A program made the translations under genes and the position numbers. Of a stretch of DNA of 64,000 nucleotides, positions 47,967-60,826 are shown piece after piece. Position 1 is the stretch's first letter. Each line of letters begins with the position of its first letter. The stretch covers positions 310,001-374,000 of the forward strand of contig VWZP01002200.1 in assembly GCA_013396995.1 (NCBI GenBank). Direction: 5' to 3'. Under the pieces are notes generated by a model. It saw only the letters and a program-made list of their open reading frames with translations, had not been told where the DNA came from and did no database searches. Origin of the DNA: Dicaeum eximium (taxonomy: Eukaryota; Chordata; Aves; Passeriformes; Dicaeidae).

Positions 47967-50900
47967 GTAAGAGCTAATTTGATCAGAAAAGGCATAATCC
48001 AGAAGCTGACTGAAATGGGTAAATAACTTTTAATTTTCTACAGTAGTGTCTGGCCAGGTCAAGGATGAAGTCATGCTTCACACGGAGCTCACACTGCAGG
48101 GCTTTGTCCAAGACTTCACTGGGCCACTTCTGCCAGTATGACTTTTTTTTTTTTTTTTAGTTAGAAAAACAACCAACAACCCAGACTAGAATTGTTATGG
48201 TGCATTGACTGTAGTACTTCTTTTCTTCCATCGACTTGTTCTAAATCCCATTCTGATTCTTGGATTTGTTTTGGGGGTTTATTTCCCAAATGTTTCGTCC
48301 ATTTGATTGATGTAGCTGGTCAGCACTTCACGACAATTAACTCAACCTGAGGAATTTATGGCAATTAATTGACTTGGTATTTAAACTGTACTCACAGAAG
48401 TAGTGTGCTGACACAGAAAACAGTAAAAATGTCTCTGAATTCTGCCTTGACTTTTTAAAAATTTAATTCCTATTTAAACCTACCCTACATCACCCCAAAT
48501 TGCAGACCAGCAATTGGAAAAAAAAAAAGACTGTGTTTTTCATAAGCCAGACACTTAATGAATACACCTTTTTGTTAGAATTCATATATTGGCAGAGATG
48601 GGAGCTGGATTTCCATCTGCAAAAGAGAACCAGTTTCAGAAAACATTTATACTTCCTTGAGTGATTCTTGCAGTATTCACCCAAACCCATGACACTTACT
48701 GAACAATAGCAATAGCCAAATGCAAATTGAATTACTTGCACTGCTTTCTTTTATGAAAAGAATATGTCATTTTCTCTATATGAAATGGAGTTTTCTGTCT
48801 GTCATTCATGAATTATACTAGTGGAATGTATTCTGACATTGAAATATTTACATACACAGCTTAACAGGTCTTTCAGATACCTGCATTGTTTTAAGGGATA
48901 CATCCACTTGCTGACCTGGCTATTTGTGGGCTCCAGTGAAGGCCAGAAGTTCCAGTTTAAAAACACTGCTGAAGAAAAGCAATAGAAGCAGCAGAAGCTC
49001 CAGCACTGGGCAACTACAGTCCCAAGCAGGGAATCTGGCCATTCTTACAAAGAATGCTCAGGCTGAGGCACTTGAGAGATGACAGGCCACTTCTGCCATC
49101 TCACTTACTTTGTCAGCCTAGAGGAACAGTCATTCTTCCAAAAATTCATCCGGAAACAGAGACACAGATTTGTAACTCCCTCCTACAAACAGACCTGAAT
49201 GACAGCAGCATCCCTACAGTCACTAAAATAGGTCTTCAAACATGTCACCTCCCCTGTGTGCCAGGCCAGTGCTCAGCTCTTGCCACAGAAACCGGGTGAA
49301 CACGTACAAATTTATTCTGCAAAGGACTACGTCCATGGCTCACAGCTGTCCAGCTCCTGCTAGCACAACCACTACAGTCACTAGCACAACACCTTCGTGC
49401 TGAAAGGACACATGAATAAATGAACCAAAACATATTCTTAGGAAAAGCTGAAAGTGCAGTTGCACAGTCAATTTGAATTTGGTCAATACAGTAATGCCTC
49501 TGAAACAAGAGAGAGATACTTTCCTTTTCATGGTCTCAGTTTGTTCATGAAGCAGCAGTATCTCAGGCATTCTGTGAATATTCTTACAACCATCAGGATT
49601 AATATGTACTGCTGGGTGCTGGTGAGGCACTAGACCAGAAATCAGGAGAAATGGCCTCTTTCCTGGTTTCCTCTAACAAGGCTCAGTGACACATCTGCGA
49701 TTTTCCGGAATAAATAATTTAGATTAGCCATCTTGAAAACTATCCCCTGATCCTGAGTTCTGAAAGGAATAGAGAACAGCTCTGTGTAAGATGAGACACC
49801 AAACCACAAGTACCCCAAAACACGTCAGATTTAGCATACTTTCTTTTTACCAGCTTATGTCCTTATTTCCTGAATTTAACAATGCTTCCTTGTAAAACAC
49901 TCTGAGACTGAAACACAGAAACAGCTATTAAAGCTATTACTGTTTTTGTTTTGATTGTCATTTTCTATTTCTGCTGCTCTGGTATTTGATAACATTTGAG
50001 ACATAGGAATATAGAAAAGAATGCCATTGTAGCTGTTCATTCTTCACAAGGTTACTCTCAGGCGTGCTCGCTCGCACACGCAGCCACACTGCCATTACTG
50101 CTAACATTCCTAAGGCAAGGAGATGTGCTGCTTTATGGACCATCTGTCAGGCAGCACCAGGGCCTTGTATATTGATGCCATGTTTGTTGCTAGCCCTTAC
50201 TTGAAAAAAAGTTCAGTTCAAAGCACTTCCAAGTACAGAGAGGGGAGGGGAAAAAAAGTCAATGTGTTTAGATTACATTAAAGTTTTAAGATTAACTGAA
50301 AGAAAGGGAAAAAACAGTCTGCTAATGGGTAGAGCTCAGTGAAGAGCATTATTGTATTACTTTTAATGCACATAAAGCATCTCCTATTAAAAAGGGATGG
50401 CAGTTTTACATCCTATTAAATATATCAAAGCTGTTCTTCAATTACAAATCCTTTTATATGCATGTTTTAACAAATATGTCTTTGATAATAGAGTGCAGCA
50501 GTAGTTTTTTATGTGCTAAACAAGATCCCTACAATACAGCACAATGATAGAAAAGGAAAAGTACCAGCAGAAGGTAGTTCTGTTTGGCAGGGCAGGGAGG
50601 GACTTATTTCAGTATTTTCATTCCCTTTGTAGCTCACAAAACAGAGTTTTCACACCATTGCTATGTACATATTAAGACACTGATAAAATAGCACAACCTG
50701 CAAATGGTACACTGAAGGAGTTTGGCAAGATGCTATTGTTTTTCCACATCGTTATCTTTGAAAGCAAGCTGTGTGCTAATAATGCTAGGAACAACAAAAA
50801 TAAAAGCAAGCCGTGCTTGGCTGCAACCTGCTTTGAAAAACATAAAATTTCATCCAGGCCCGAGAAAAGCATCTTCCCCAAAGAAAAGAGACTCTTCCTG

Positions 50901-52238
50901 CCTGGAGAAGGCAATGAGGTGACAATGCATATGGTCCTGGACCTATTGAGTTACCCAGAAACATCACTTCCACAAGCCACCAAAGTCCTGCTGTTGCCCT
51001 GGGAAGCCCAGCATGTGAAGCTGTGCCGTGGCCAGTCTGGCATTGTCCGACCTGGGGCAACAACAGTGTTAGGATGATCAAAGAAAACCAGAGAGGGACA
51101 CAGTGTAATCCTCAGTTAAGTTATTAAGCCCCTTCTGCCTCTTCAAACAGTTGCTAGGGCTGGGCAGTGCACTGCAGATTTCTCTGAGCCCTCTTTGTGC
51201 AAAAAAGCAGCCTCTTGCCTTGCCTTCCTATAACAGGTGCCTTGGGAATGGAATGCTGGCATTTCAGATATCAGCCCCGGAGACACAGAGCTGAGATCCC
51301 TGTCTCTCACCATGCTCACCCCTGGCCTTACAATTATGCAAAACCCAAACTCCATTCCTACTTAGGAGAACCAGAGTCACAGCATTAATTGGATTGGGCA
51401 GCAGGCTGCCACAAGCCCAGCTCCATTTGCACGGATCAGGTATTATTGACATCTGGCACAGGAATGAGCTCGTGCCTATGGAAATATATGAACGCACAAT
51501 TAGCTTCTGCAGGCTTCTGATGAATTAATTGAATGGAGGTTCATGAATCTTAAAAAGAAGACAAAATATATGATAATAATAAAGTGCAATAATAAATTCT
51601 GCTTAGCCTTTTGTCCCTCTGGTTTCTAGGTTATGGAGATATGGAAAGCTGGAGAGATTTAGTGAAATGAAGTCACTTAGCTAGAAAATAAAGATGAGCA
51701 ACAGCACTGTAGTATCATAACTCTCATGCCCACAGACTGAGCACCAGGACTGTCACAGCACTCGCAGAGCGAGGTCTTGCCTTGCCTGTCCTCTGCTGCT
51801 GTTTATGCCTACTACTGTTGGTTCTCTGGGCTTCTCTGCACAGTATGTGAGGTCTTATGCTCAGTCTGTCTCCTCAGAAAGGTGAAAGGGAAATCTAGAG
51901 CCAGGTTAAGCCTCCTCCCTTCCCCAAAAATAATGCTATACAGCAGCAAACATGCCAGCAGAAATCTGCACAAAGGAAGTCAGTAAAATCAGAGAACTGG
52001 TCCAAGAATTGCTGTGAGATGGCACCAGCTGTGAAGCAGAAAGATAGCACCAGAAGAAATTGGCTGTTGTCCCTGATTGCCAACCCCTGTCTAAGAAAGA
52101 TCCACAGAATGATAAGCAATACACACTATGAGCAATACACACCACTTCTAGGACAACCAGGTTATGCAAGACAGATGCTGTCCGCCTTGGCTTGCAGAAG
52201 GATGTCACCCAAAGGGAACACTACCTCCCTTTGTCTCT
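47967..52238. other. Non-coding single-copy DNA
   Basis: No gene assigned. It contains a poly-T run (48143-48158), a protein-like minus-strand open stretch (about 48041-48145, see findings) and AT-rich possibly conserved stretches at about 50260-50500 and 51480-51560. A 12-base unit, AGCAATACACAC, occurs at 52115-52126 and again at 52131-52142. Confidence 0.45.
48143..48158. repeat. Poly-T run
   Basis: Sixteen consecutive T. A + strand reading could take it as a polypyrimidine tract, but the AG that follows leads into sequence with no open exon. Confidence 0.85.
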
Positions 52239-52330
52239 GGGCCAAATCCTCTGTGTGATATAGATCAGCATCACACCACTGAAGTCAATATTACAGATTC
52301 CAGCTGGTTAAATTGGCTTCAATCCACCCA
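52239..52330. repeat. Relic of an old palindromic amniote repeat
   Basis: The sequence runs GGGCCAAATCCTCTG, then ATAGATCAGCAT, CACTGAAGTCAAT, TTACAGATTCCAGCTGG. In this order it matches, from memory, an interspersed repeat widespread in turtles and crocodiles. That repeat starts GGGCCAAATCCTC, has ACTGAAGTCAATGGAG in the centre and returns as the inverted GATTTACACCAGCTGAGG. The inverted half is degraded here. It is probably a non-autonomous element fixed long before bird radiation. Confidence 0.45.
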
Positions 52331-53553
52331 GTCAATGAATCAGATGCTCAGCAGGTGATATACGGTGTTTGACTTGCCTAAGCAATCATTACATCCAGAG
52401 ACTCGGAGATATATTCTGGAGTCTAAGCAAACAAGACAAAATGTGTTCCTCTTTTGGCCTCATATATATCATTTCACATTAAAAAGATTTCTTGGGTTGG
52501 AAGCATCAGCATTACTTCCAGCAGTTTCTGGTGCTAAAAACTGACAGTACTTATGGCTGTGTTTATTTGTGCTGATTTTTTTTCTCTTTCCAGCTGCCTC
52601 TGTTAGCACAATGGCTAAATGCAAATTGAAATCACTGTGGTGATTAGCTGCAAATACTGCTTTTTGCAATGGGTTTGGTTTTGCAAGCAAACAAAAGACC
52701 GTTCTCCAGTGCACTGCAGACAGTATGGTTGTGTACTTCACAGATGTCATCGTGCAATCACTTTTTCATTACTGGCCTAAACATAACTTTTGATAGAGCT
52801 GAGAGAAAAAAGTGGCCTGCGATGGGAAGCAATAGTTCCCTTACCTGGTACACAATATTTCCTCCCCTGCAGACATATTGATTACTGAGGGGCTGCTGAA
52901 TGAATGCCGTGCTACTCAGCATGAGCGTGGCTGGAACAAGCCCTGTATAATTAAAGAAAGGAACAAATGACCTGTCCAGAAACTTACAGTGACCATCCCA
53001 CAGCATTGTAATTCATAGCCACGTGCACTTGTTTCACTTTTTCTCTGCTACAGGTCAAAAAAACACAGCTGAAGGGTGGCAAATATACAAAAAAGAAGGA
53101 GTTGTTTCTAGAACTAGGGGATACTGGGGGAAAAAATAACCCAACACCTGCTGTCTTCTGAACCAGGAGCTAAGGCACCTTTCTTCAAAGATGTGAAACC
53201 TGCCTTTAAGAGCATTACAATTGGGCTGTAATGCTACACAAGCTCCTCAAACACAGAAAAAGGTCTGCAGAAATGGCAGAGCTGACCAAATAACGACTTG
53301 CAGGGCTGCAAAAGGCAGAAATGAAAAACAGAGTCTGTTCTCTCTATGCACAGTGAGCAGATCATGTCATCATGGCTGAGGGAGATTTAGATTAGACGTG
53401 TTTTGAACGCCAGAAAATAATCACTGTTCTCCTATTTTGGCTCATTTTTCAAGGCTAGACAAACATGGACAGGAAAAAGGTAGAGCTCTTCTCACCTTGA
53501 AGAACAAGAAGACACTGGATGATCTCCTAAAGTACCTTTTCACCCTTTTTTCC
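52331..53553. other. Non-coding single-copy DNA
   Basis: No gene or transposon recognised; the sequence is A-rich on the + strand. Confidence 0.5.
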
Positions 53554-53577
53554 TATTATTATTATTATTATTATTAT
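53554..53577. repeat. (TAT)n microsatellite
   Basis: Eight perfect TAT units. Confidence 0.92.
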
Positions 53578-56500
53578 CTCGTATTGCACTGATAGGGCCT
53601 TAGCCCCTGGAAATCACCAAAATCCCATCCAGAGAGAACAGGAATCCCAATGTTGAGAAGGAAGCAGTGGATGTGCACCTGTGCTACTGCTCTGTTGACT
53701 TCCTCATGAGGAAAGGTTTTGTACAAATAAGAATAAAGAGGCATTGAGCAAGTACTCAGAATGTATTTAATCACGTCAGTTAAAATCTGTGATGCTTCCC
53801 CACATCCTTATGGATGCCTTGCTGGGATGGAGATGTGATTTTTAAGGCATGAAGTTGGAATAGAAGAAGAAAGGCAGCCCTGCATAGCAAACAGGAACTT
53901 TACAGGATGTCAAAACAACCCAATATGAATGACTGAGTAAATTAAAAGTAAGGAAGTATTTTTAAAAGCCAACACAATAGTAAGGAGATTTTTAAACTCC
54001 TAGTCCTGGACTGTGACACTATAGGAGAGGAAATAAGGCTGAAGATAAATTTCTGTTCTGACATGCCATTGTAATGGCATGGTAAATCAGCTTTTTTTTT
54101 TTTTTCAGCAAGGAGTAATGAGTAGACAGAGAATAAGGTGATAGAGACAAAAAGAGATATGGCAAGACAATCAAACCCAGCCACACAAAAGCACCTCCTG
54201 GTAACTGGTTATAGTGGTGATGTGCCAATATAACTGTAACCAAAATACATGGAAGCAGGAAAGATAAAAAATGTTTCAAAGGGACTTCCAAGTGTTCCCA
54301 AGGCAGAGACTTGGACCAGGTCTCTAAGATAAATGACTGAGAAAGATGCAGACTATCCCTGATTTTCTCAGAAGCCTTTGGTGCAGCAGTGCAAATAATT
54401 TCCTCCTTTTTTGCCTCAGTCTCTCCACTATTTGTTTATATTCACTTTTTACAAAGCATCATGAGCAAATCAATAAATTAATGATCTGAACTGAGAGAGC
54501 GCAGTACAGGGAAAGAGACCATCCTCTGTCTGAGACTTTCTCCAGAGAAGAGCTATGAAGGTCCCGCCCTTAGTAAAATTTCTTAGTATTGATAAAATTC
54601 TGACAACAAAAGTGGGGCTTCACTATCAGAGAGAAAACTGTGGCTATGGTAAAGATTTTCTCAATGCTTCAAGGCTTAAGCAGTCTCCTAAACACCTTTA
54701 TTTTTTTAACTTCATCCCTTGCCTTGTAGCCCAGAACAGTGAGAAAGAAAAAAAAGGAAAGATGTGATCAATAATTAAAGGACTGGAAATGAACAAATGG
54801 AATTAATTGTTCCAAGAAGGGTGAGGAAAGGAACCTGAGAAATATCATCTATCTTTATCTCTCAATCTGTCAGGAAAATTTACAAAGCATCTTTAGAAAG
54901 AGAGAGTCTGAGGTTATATATTCCCTGGTTCAGGTTTCTGAGTGATATAAATTAAAAGGTTTTTTTCAGGTCGGGTTTTTTATTTCTTTTTACATTACGC
55001 TTTCTCATTTTATGACATTTCTCAGACTTGAATCATTCACAGCAGATGGCTCCATGAATACTGGATATTTCCATAAATAATGACAGATTTCCCTCCAGTC
55101 TCCCCACCCTCCTCCACTCCACATGCCCAAATCTTTTGTGTGTTATCTGCAAACATGCATTCAAATTCTGGTCAGTAAACAAGCCTATCTAGTACCATTG
55201 TAATTCCTGCAAGCCCAGTAGAATCAGTAAAACAATAAACCCACCATCCCATCTGATTCAAGCGCATTTTTTTCCCAAGAAATTCAGAGAAAGGAGGGGA
55301 AATCTGCTAGACACTAAATGGAATTTAACACCTCTGTGAGTAACAGTGGAGGACTGCTGCAGAAAGCATCAGTTAGTCCACAGCACTGGCAAGACAGATT
55401 TCCTGCACATTGACTCTCAGTTCAGGAGTGGACAGGAAATGTGCTCAGGTCCTCTGAACACCCTGGCCACCAAAGAAGCTCCAAGCATTACAGCAATATG
55501 AAACTGGCCCTGAATTTAGCTATGGAAACTGTTTGCACAGGAAGAATTTCTAATAAAAACTGAGCCTCAAGAGCCAAAAGGAGCACAAAAATCCTTGATG
55601 TTGGGGCATAGTATTTTTAATCTATATACATACAACAAATGATATGTGATGATACAGTCCTAGTAAAAAAAAAATGCAAGGTAGCTTTTAGTTTGGGACA
55701 TTAAGAGGAAAATATGAAAAGATTCTTATCAGAGCAAAAATTTATGGTTAACTTATTGCTTCAAGTGCTCATAATCTACCATCTTTATACATTTCTATCA
55801 AATGACCCTCTAAATAATTAATAGATCTAATTCTGTCAGTGTTGCCAGGGCAGGTTTTCCTGCAGAAGGTTAATGCTATGATTTAATTCTTTATTTATGT
55901 GATTAGCAGCCCGAATCAGGCTGTTTTAATGAGGTCACAGGCAGCAGATTATCACAACTGACTGGCCTAGCAGGAACCTTCAGCACTCTGATGACTCCAC
56001 TGCACAGCCCAGATTCCCAGAGGAAACTGCCAACAGGTATTAGGAAGCAAAGCCAGGTCCCTAGCCAGGCACCAAACACTACTCAACCCTTTCCAGGGAG
56101 TAGTACCAAACCAGAGTAGTCTAGATGTAACATGGAAACACAGGAATTGCTAAAGTTCATCAGCTCCACAGTTTATCTATGTAATTCTCTTGTTTCATAA
56201 TGCCCAGAAAAGCACAGACAAGATTATCACTATAAGAAGATGCAGGATAATTTGTTATTACAGCAGTGCTCATCTGTAATAGTTAGCATTTGGATTCAAT
56301 CCCAGTGATGATCCTCCCCATGTCAAAAGGGGTGCCTGGCAGTTATCAGATTCTTCACACTCAACACTAGGGAAGGAGCTGATAGAAGTGCAGCATTTTA
56401 AGAGCTCATATATCTGCATTTCTATGTACTCAAAAGACTTAAGCATACAAAGAAAGCAGAACCAGTGTGCCTTTCATTCATTGTCTTGCTCTTTTTTTTC

Positions 56501-57844
56501 ACTTTCCCCCCAACATGCTCCCAGCTTGCTAGAGTTCTCTCCATGCTGCTTAAAGTATTAAGGGCCAAATGCTAATACTCATTTTCATAAGGACACTCGA
56601 GACCAGAGCACTCACCTTGCACTCTAACCTCCCACCTAGCCTCACTCCTTGGGAGAAGGGCTATCCAGGGACACACTGCTCTCAGCCATTCTGGTTTCAG
56701 TGGGTTGACAGTAGTAAGGGAGCACTGGGAAAGCATGGCCTGCCTGGATAGGAAAAGGTGAGATCTCTATACTTTGTTATTCAGGCTGGTTGAGAAGGGC
56801 AGGAGGAACAGCTCAGATCTGTCTTTTCCTTTTTCTTCTTTTCCCCCTTCCTCTGTTAGCAAAGGTGTCTTTCTACCTCTTTTACTGACCAGCCTTTTTG
56901 TTCTGTTTTGTTTTCTGCAGGGTTGGTTTTTGTTGTTAGGTTTTTTATTTTTTAAATTATGGAATGTTGTTTCCCCAGCCAAACTGCCTTCAGCTCCTGT
57001 TCTGTTCAGTATACTTGGCACAGAAAGGGATGAAAAGGAATGAATCTTGGAAGAGAAACCAAAACCTGCAATAAGCTGTATTCTGAATTACCCAGTAGCA
57101 TGCTGACTGGGAACAAGAAGACTTGCCATGCTGATACATACAGCTGAAAATTGGGTTTGCCATGTACGGTGGTGTTAAATGAAAGCCTTTCACTGCATCC
57201 CTCACAGACTGCCACTGTGCTGTGCCCTTCATGAACACTCCACTGCTTATTGGCACAGGTATAAAAATGTTCTTTGGATGACAGACAGCTCAGGTAAGCT
57301 CTAGAGAAATCAAAGCAGGAAAGCAGATAAAAGGCTAGCGATATTTCTATCACTAACTCATGGATAGGTTTTTTCTCTCTAACAATTTCCACCTCGGAAA
57401 GCTCCAGGTCACTGAATCAACACCCAGAACAATGAATTGAAGATATTGAAAAAGATCACATAAAATTCAGTGTTCTCACAGAAATGTAGAAGCTCTTTCT
57501 ATTTCCATGTGTTGGCTAACCCCAGGTTTCCATCAGGCTGAGCACTTTTCTGCCTCACCCACACACTGCCTCAGCTTTCTGTGCAAAATCCCACTGAAAA
57601 GAATGGAAACACATTGTAAAAGATAAATTGCATTAATTTGATCAACAAATGGGACCATCCCAAGCCTCTGATCAGATTTCCAGGAGGCTACAGACCAAAG
57701 ATTCTCATTTAGGAATTTCTGTGCCAAAGGCCTGGTCTCCTGTGGTCAGAGACTCAACACCACAATCCCTGGTGGTTTAAGTTAGCATTAAGGCTGCAAG
57801 TCCAGTAGCTGAGACACCACCAACAAAATCCCTCTACACAAACC
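53578..57844. other. Non-coding single-copy DNA
   Basis: No gene recognised. It holds a T-run (54092-54105) and an A-run near 55666. A low-repeat stretch at about 55820-55970 could be conserved regulatory DNA. Confidence 0.45.
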
Positions 57845-57858
57845 CCAGCAGAGGGCAG
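57845..57858 (+). promoter_or_regulatory. CTCF motif, full match
   Basis: CCAGCAGAGGGCAG matches the vertebrate CTCF core CCASYAGRKGGCRS at all 14 positions, in + orientation. It is the best candidate insulator or loop-anchor site I found. Binding cannot be read from sequence alone. Confidence 0.5.
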
Positions 57859-60772
57859 GGATGACAGCAGCAGTCACAGAGTATTTAAACTGTCCCAACA
57901 GGAGTGGGACAGCACAGGAGCCACTGTCCAATGATCTGGCTGCTGACCTGGCAATATTCACACCAGGAGTCCTCTGCAGGGCACAGTCCAGTGATGGAAT
58001 TTGTGTTTGGTGTAACCAAATAGGAGTAGGAGTAGCAAGTAAAGCTACTTGCTCTCTGCATAATTTTCCCCACCCATATCCCGACAGGGAATGTTGGCCC
58101 CTTGTTTCAATGTGTTACTGCTTTCCATCATTTTAAACCACAGAAGTAGTGGCAATATTTTCCCTTAACAGGCAAATAAAAGAGAGGAAAATGCTGAGCC
58201 CACCAGCACTGTCTACTCAGGCTGCAGATTATTGCAGGACCCAGGAGAATAGCTGTAGAGAGCTTTCCTAAAGACCCAGCTGGGGCGGTGTCACATCCAG
58301 AGCAATGTCCTCGTTATTCTCATGCAGCTGCAAACAGCTGCTGAGGCCCGGGGGGCTGGGAGGGAGGGAGCAGAGCATCCAGACTGCAGCAGCAGAGGGG
58401 AGGCAAGTGCCCCCCTTCCCATTTGTGCTGGGTGCTTTCTGGGGTTTGGATTACATCCCTTTTTTTTAAAGGAAGTGTTTATCTTCTGCCAGTTTTCTGC
58501 TTGTTTTCTTTACAAACAAAACCTGTGCTTAAGATTTCTTACTCCCACAGATGTCCTTTGGTTTTCAGCTAAGGGAAGAATGAATCCTAAAAGCAGAGAC
58601 TGATGAGAATTCCTTTTCCCATATCTGCCACTAATTCAGATGGCACATTCCCCTTGATTTCTCTTGTCTTTAAAAGCATTGTTAGCAAAATGCTGTTTTC
58701 TCTGTAATACGTCTTTTAACATCTGGTTTTATCCCCTGCAGTTACCCCACTTCTATTTCACATCCTGGTTCTCTTAAAAGCACATCCTAACCTCCAGGCA
58801 GCTCCAAATGATTATTACTAACAGTTCTGGGTCTTTTTTTTAGTAAGGTGCTCACTTCTGTGCCTGTCTTCAGATTGGGAGATCCATCAATGCACTGCAG
58901 GACAGTTTGGAGAGCAAAGCAAGCCCAACTCCTGGATCTGTGCCCAGGCTAACTTGAGGTAAGGGCTAGGAGTGCTGCCCTGCCCACACATTCACTCCCC
59001 CAGTGCTACCAAACTGATTAGTAAATCAGGACTTTTAATCTCAAAACCCTGTCTGGCTTTTTGCCACTATGATATTTACTGATGTTTGCATTCATTCTGT
59101 TGTTATTCTGTTATTATTTGAGCTTCTATCAATGTATTTATTATGGGATTCTCTCAGGAGACAATTTTTAAAAAATTGTGCTACCGCTGGTCCTTACCCT
59201 CTGGTACAAGCTAGGGGATGATACAGTTACCACATGAACTATTTAATCCCTGACATCTGATAGGAGAGGAATTCTTTTGTGGGAACTTCTCCATGTTCCT
59301 TCACAGCAAAATCACAAAACTTTTAATTTTTCAAAACACTCTTTCTGCATGTGTATTGTTAACTGAGCCTACAGACTCCAGCAAGCTTCCTGCTTCACGT
59401 CTGACACAGGACTTTAGGGATTTTTTTGTGATTTCTGTAAGTTTCTCTAACTCTTCTAAGCCTTTCTTATTGCCTTTTCCCCTATAAAATGCTTTGGTTT
59501 ATGAGTCTATCTACTTTCCTCCTTTGTCAAGCTCCAGCTATTTGAAAAATGCCTTCTCGCTTTTAGCATGTTTTACCTGCCATTCAGCCATTTCAGTTTC
59601 TTTGCACTTTTTTTGCTTGGTTGGTTTGGGTTTTTTTTTCTTTTCTCAAATCAATGGATAATTTGGTCCTAACATAGCATTTTTCCTCTTGAGGCCTAAA
59701 ACTTATATCTGAGTTGCTGGCATGGCTAGTTTAAGGATCTGATTTGGTTCCAAGCCTTCATGAACACTAAGCACCACGCCCCCACCAGCACTCCACTGCT
59801 TTTCCTTACACTGCGTTCCTTGGCCCTTCCTCCTCCCTCTCTGAGGCTGGCAAGGCTGGTGTGTCAATACCATGGCTTGAAGCTGTTTCTTGGGCACCTA
59901 CTCAGAAACACAGGATCTACTGCTCCCACCTCGTACTTGCCTGCAAATTACTTCAGTGACACACTCAGCACCAACTCTTGGTTACCATTCTCAACAAATC
60001 ACTGCTGATTTCTGCCCTGACCTTTAATTTAAGGACATTCTCTCAGAGAATGTGAGATCTCAGAGCACATGTAGTTTCTGGAAGGAACTGGTTTAGACTT
60101 AGATCCTTAGACATCCTCAGAGGTTTTTCTGTGTCCTTTAGGCTTAGTCCAATTTTTCAAAGTTTGTGTTATAATCCTTAGGGACATCAGGGATAACTTC
60201 ATCTTGTCCTGCATGCATTGCTTGTACAAATCACATCTATAAAATCTTCTCTCATCTCCTCTTTAAATGAGAAAGGGGCAAAGAGCAGAGATCTTACCAG
60301 ACTGCTTAGTTCTTATCAAAGACCACTACATAGGCTTATATTCTCATGCACCCACTGCTAATAAACTCGTATCACACAGACAGATCTAAAAGAACACTGT
60401 GGAGTGACATTTAGGCTGTGAAGCCTTAATTTAGGCACCACAATGATTAGAGTGTTTTAATATCATAATAACTGATAAATAGACTATGTGTCAGACATTT
60501 CATTCCCTTTTAATCAAAACTCCTAGTCTGCTAAATTAATCACCCCCTTGGGGTACAGTAGCAGATTTCCAATTTAGTCATAGAGCATCATTAATAATGA
60601 AAAGTTCTGGAGGCAAATTCTGCTATTCATATTCCTTTGTATGATCCTGCAGGTTTAAAGAGACATGACAGAGAAGGTAGAAAACATCAACACCTTGCAA
60701 CAATCCAATAAACAAACATCACTTTTTATGTCAATCTTCTAATGATTCTCCTCCTTGAATATTAAGGATATC
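57859..60772. other. Non-coding single-copy DNA
   Basis: No gene recognised. The AT-rich stretch at 60380-60620 is dense in homeodomain-like cores and is a candidate conserved element. Confidence 0.45.
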
Positions 60773-60826
60773 ACAAAAAAAAAAAGGAAAACAACCCAAA
60801 AAACAACCAACCAAAACAGAAAACAT
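60773..60826. repeat. A/C-rich low-complexity tract
   Basis: An eleven-A run followed by AAAC/AACC-type units. It resembles the tracts at 23.4 kb and 37.6 kb, always A/C-rich on the + strand. Confidence 0.8.

Noticed and set aside
48042..48145. Possible fourth + strand exon after TTTTCTACAG
   Set aside because: In the phase left by exon C the first codon is TAG. Only a shifted acceptor three bases later keeps the frame open, and no donor follows before the poly-T run.
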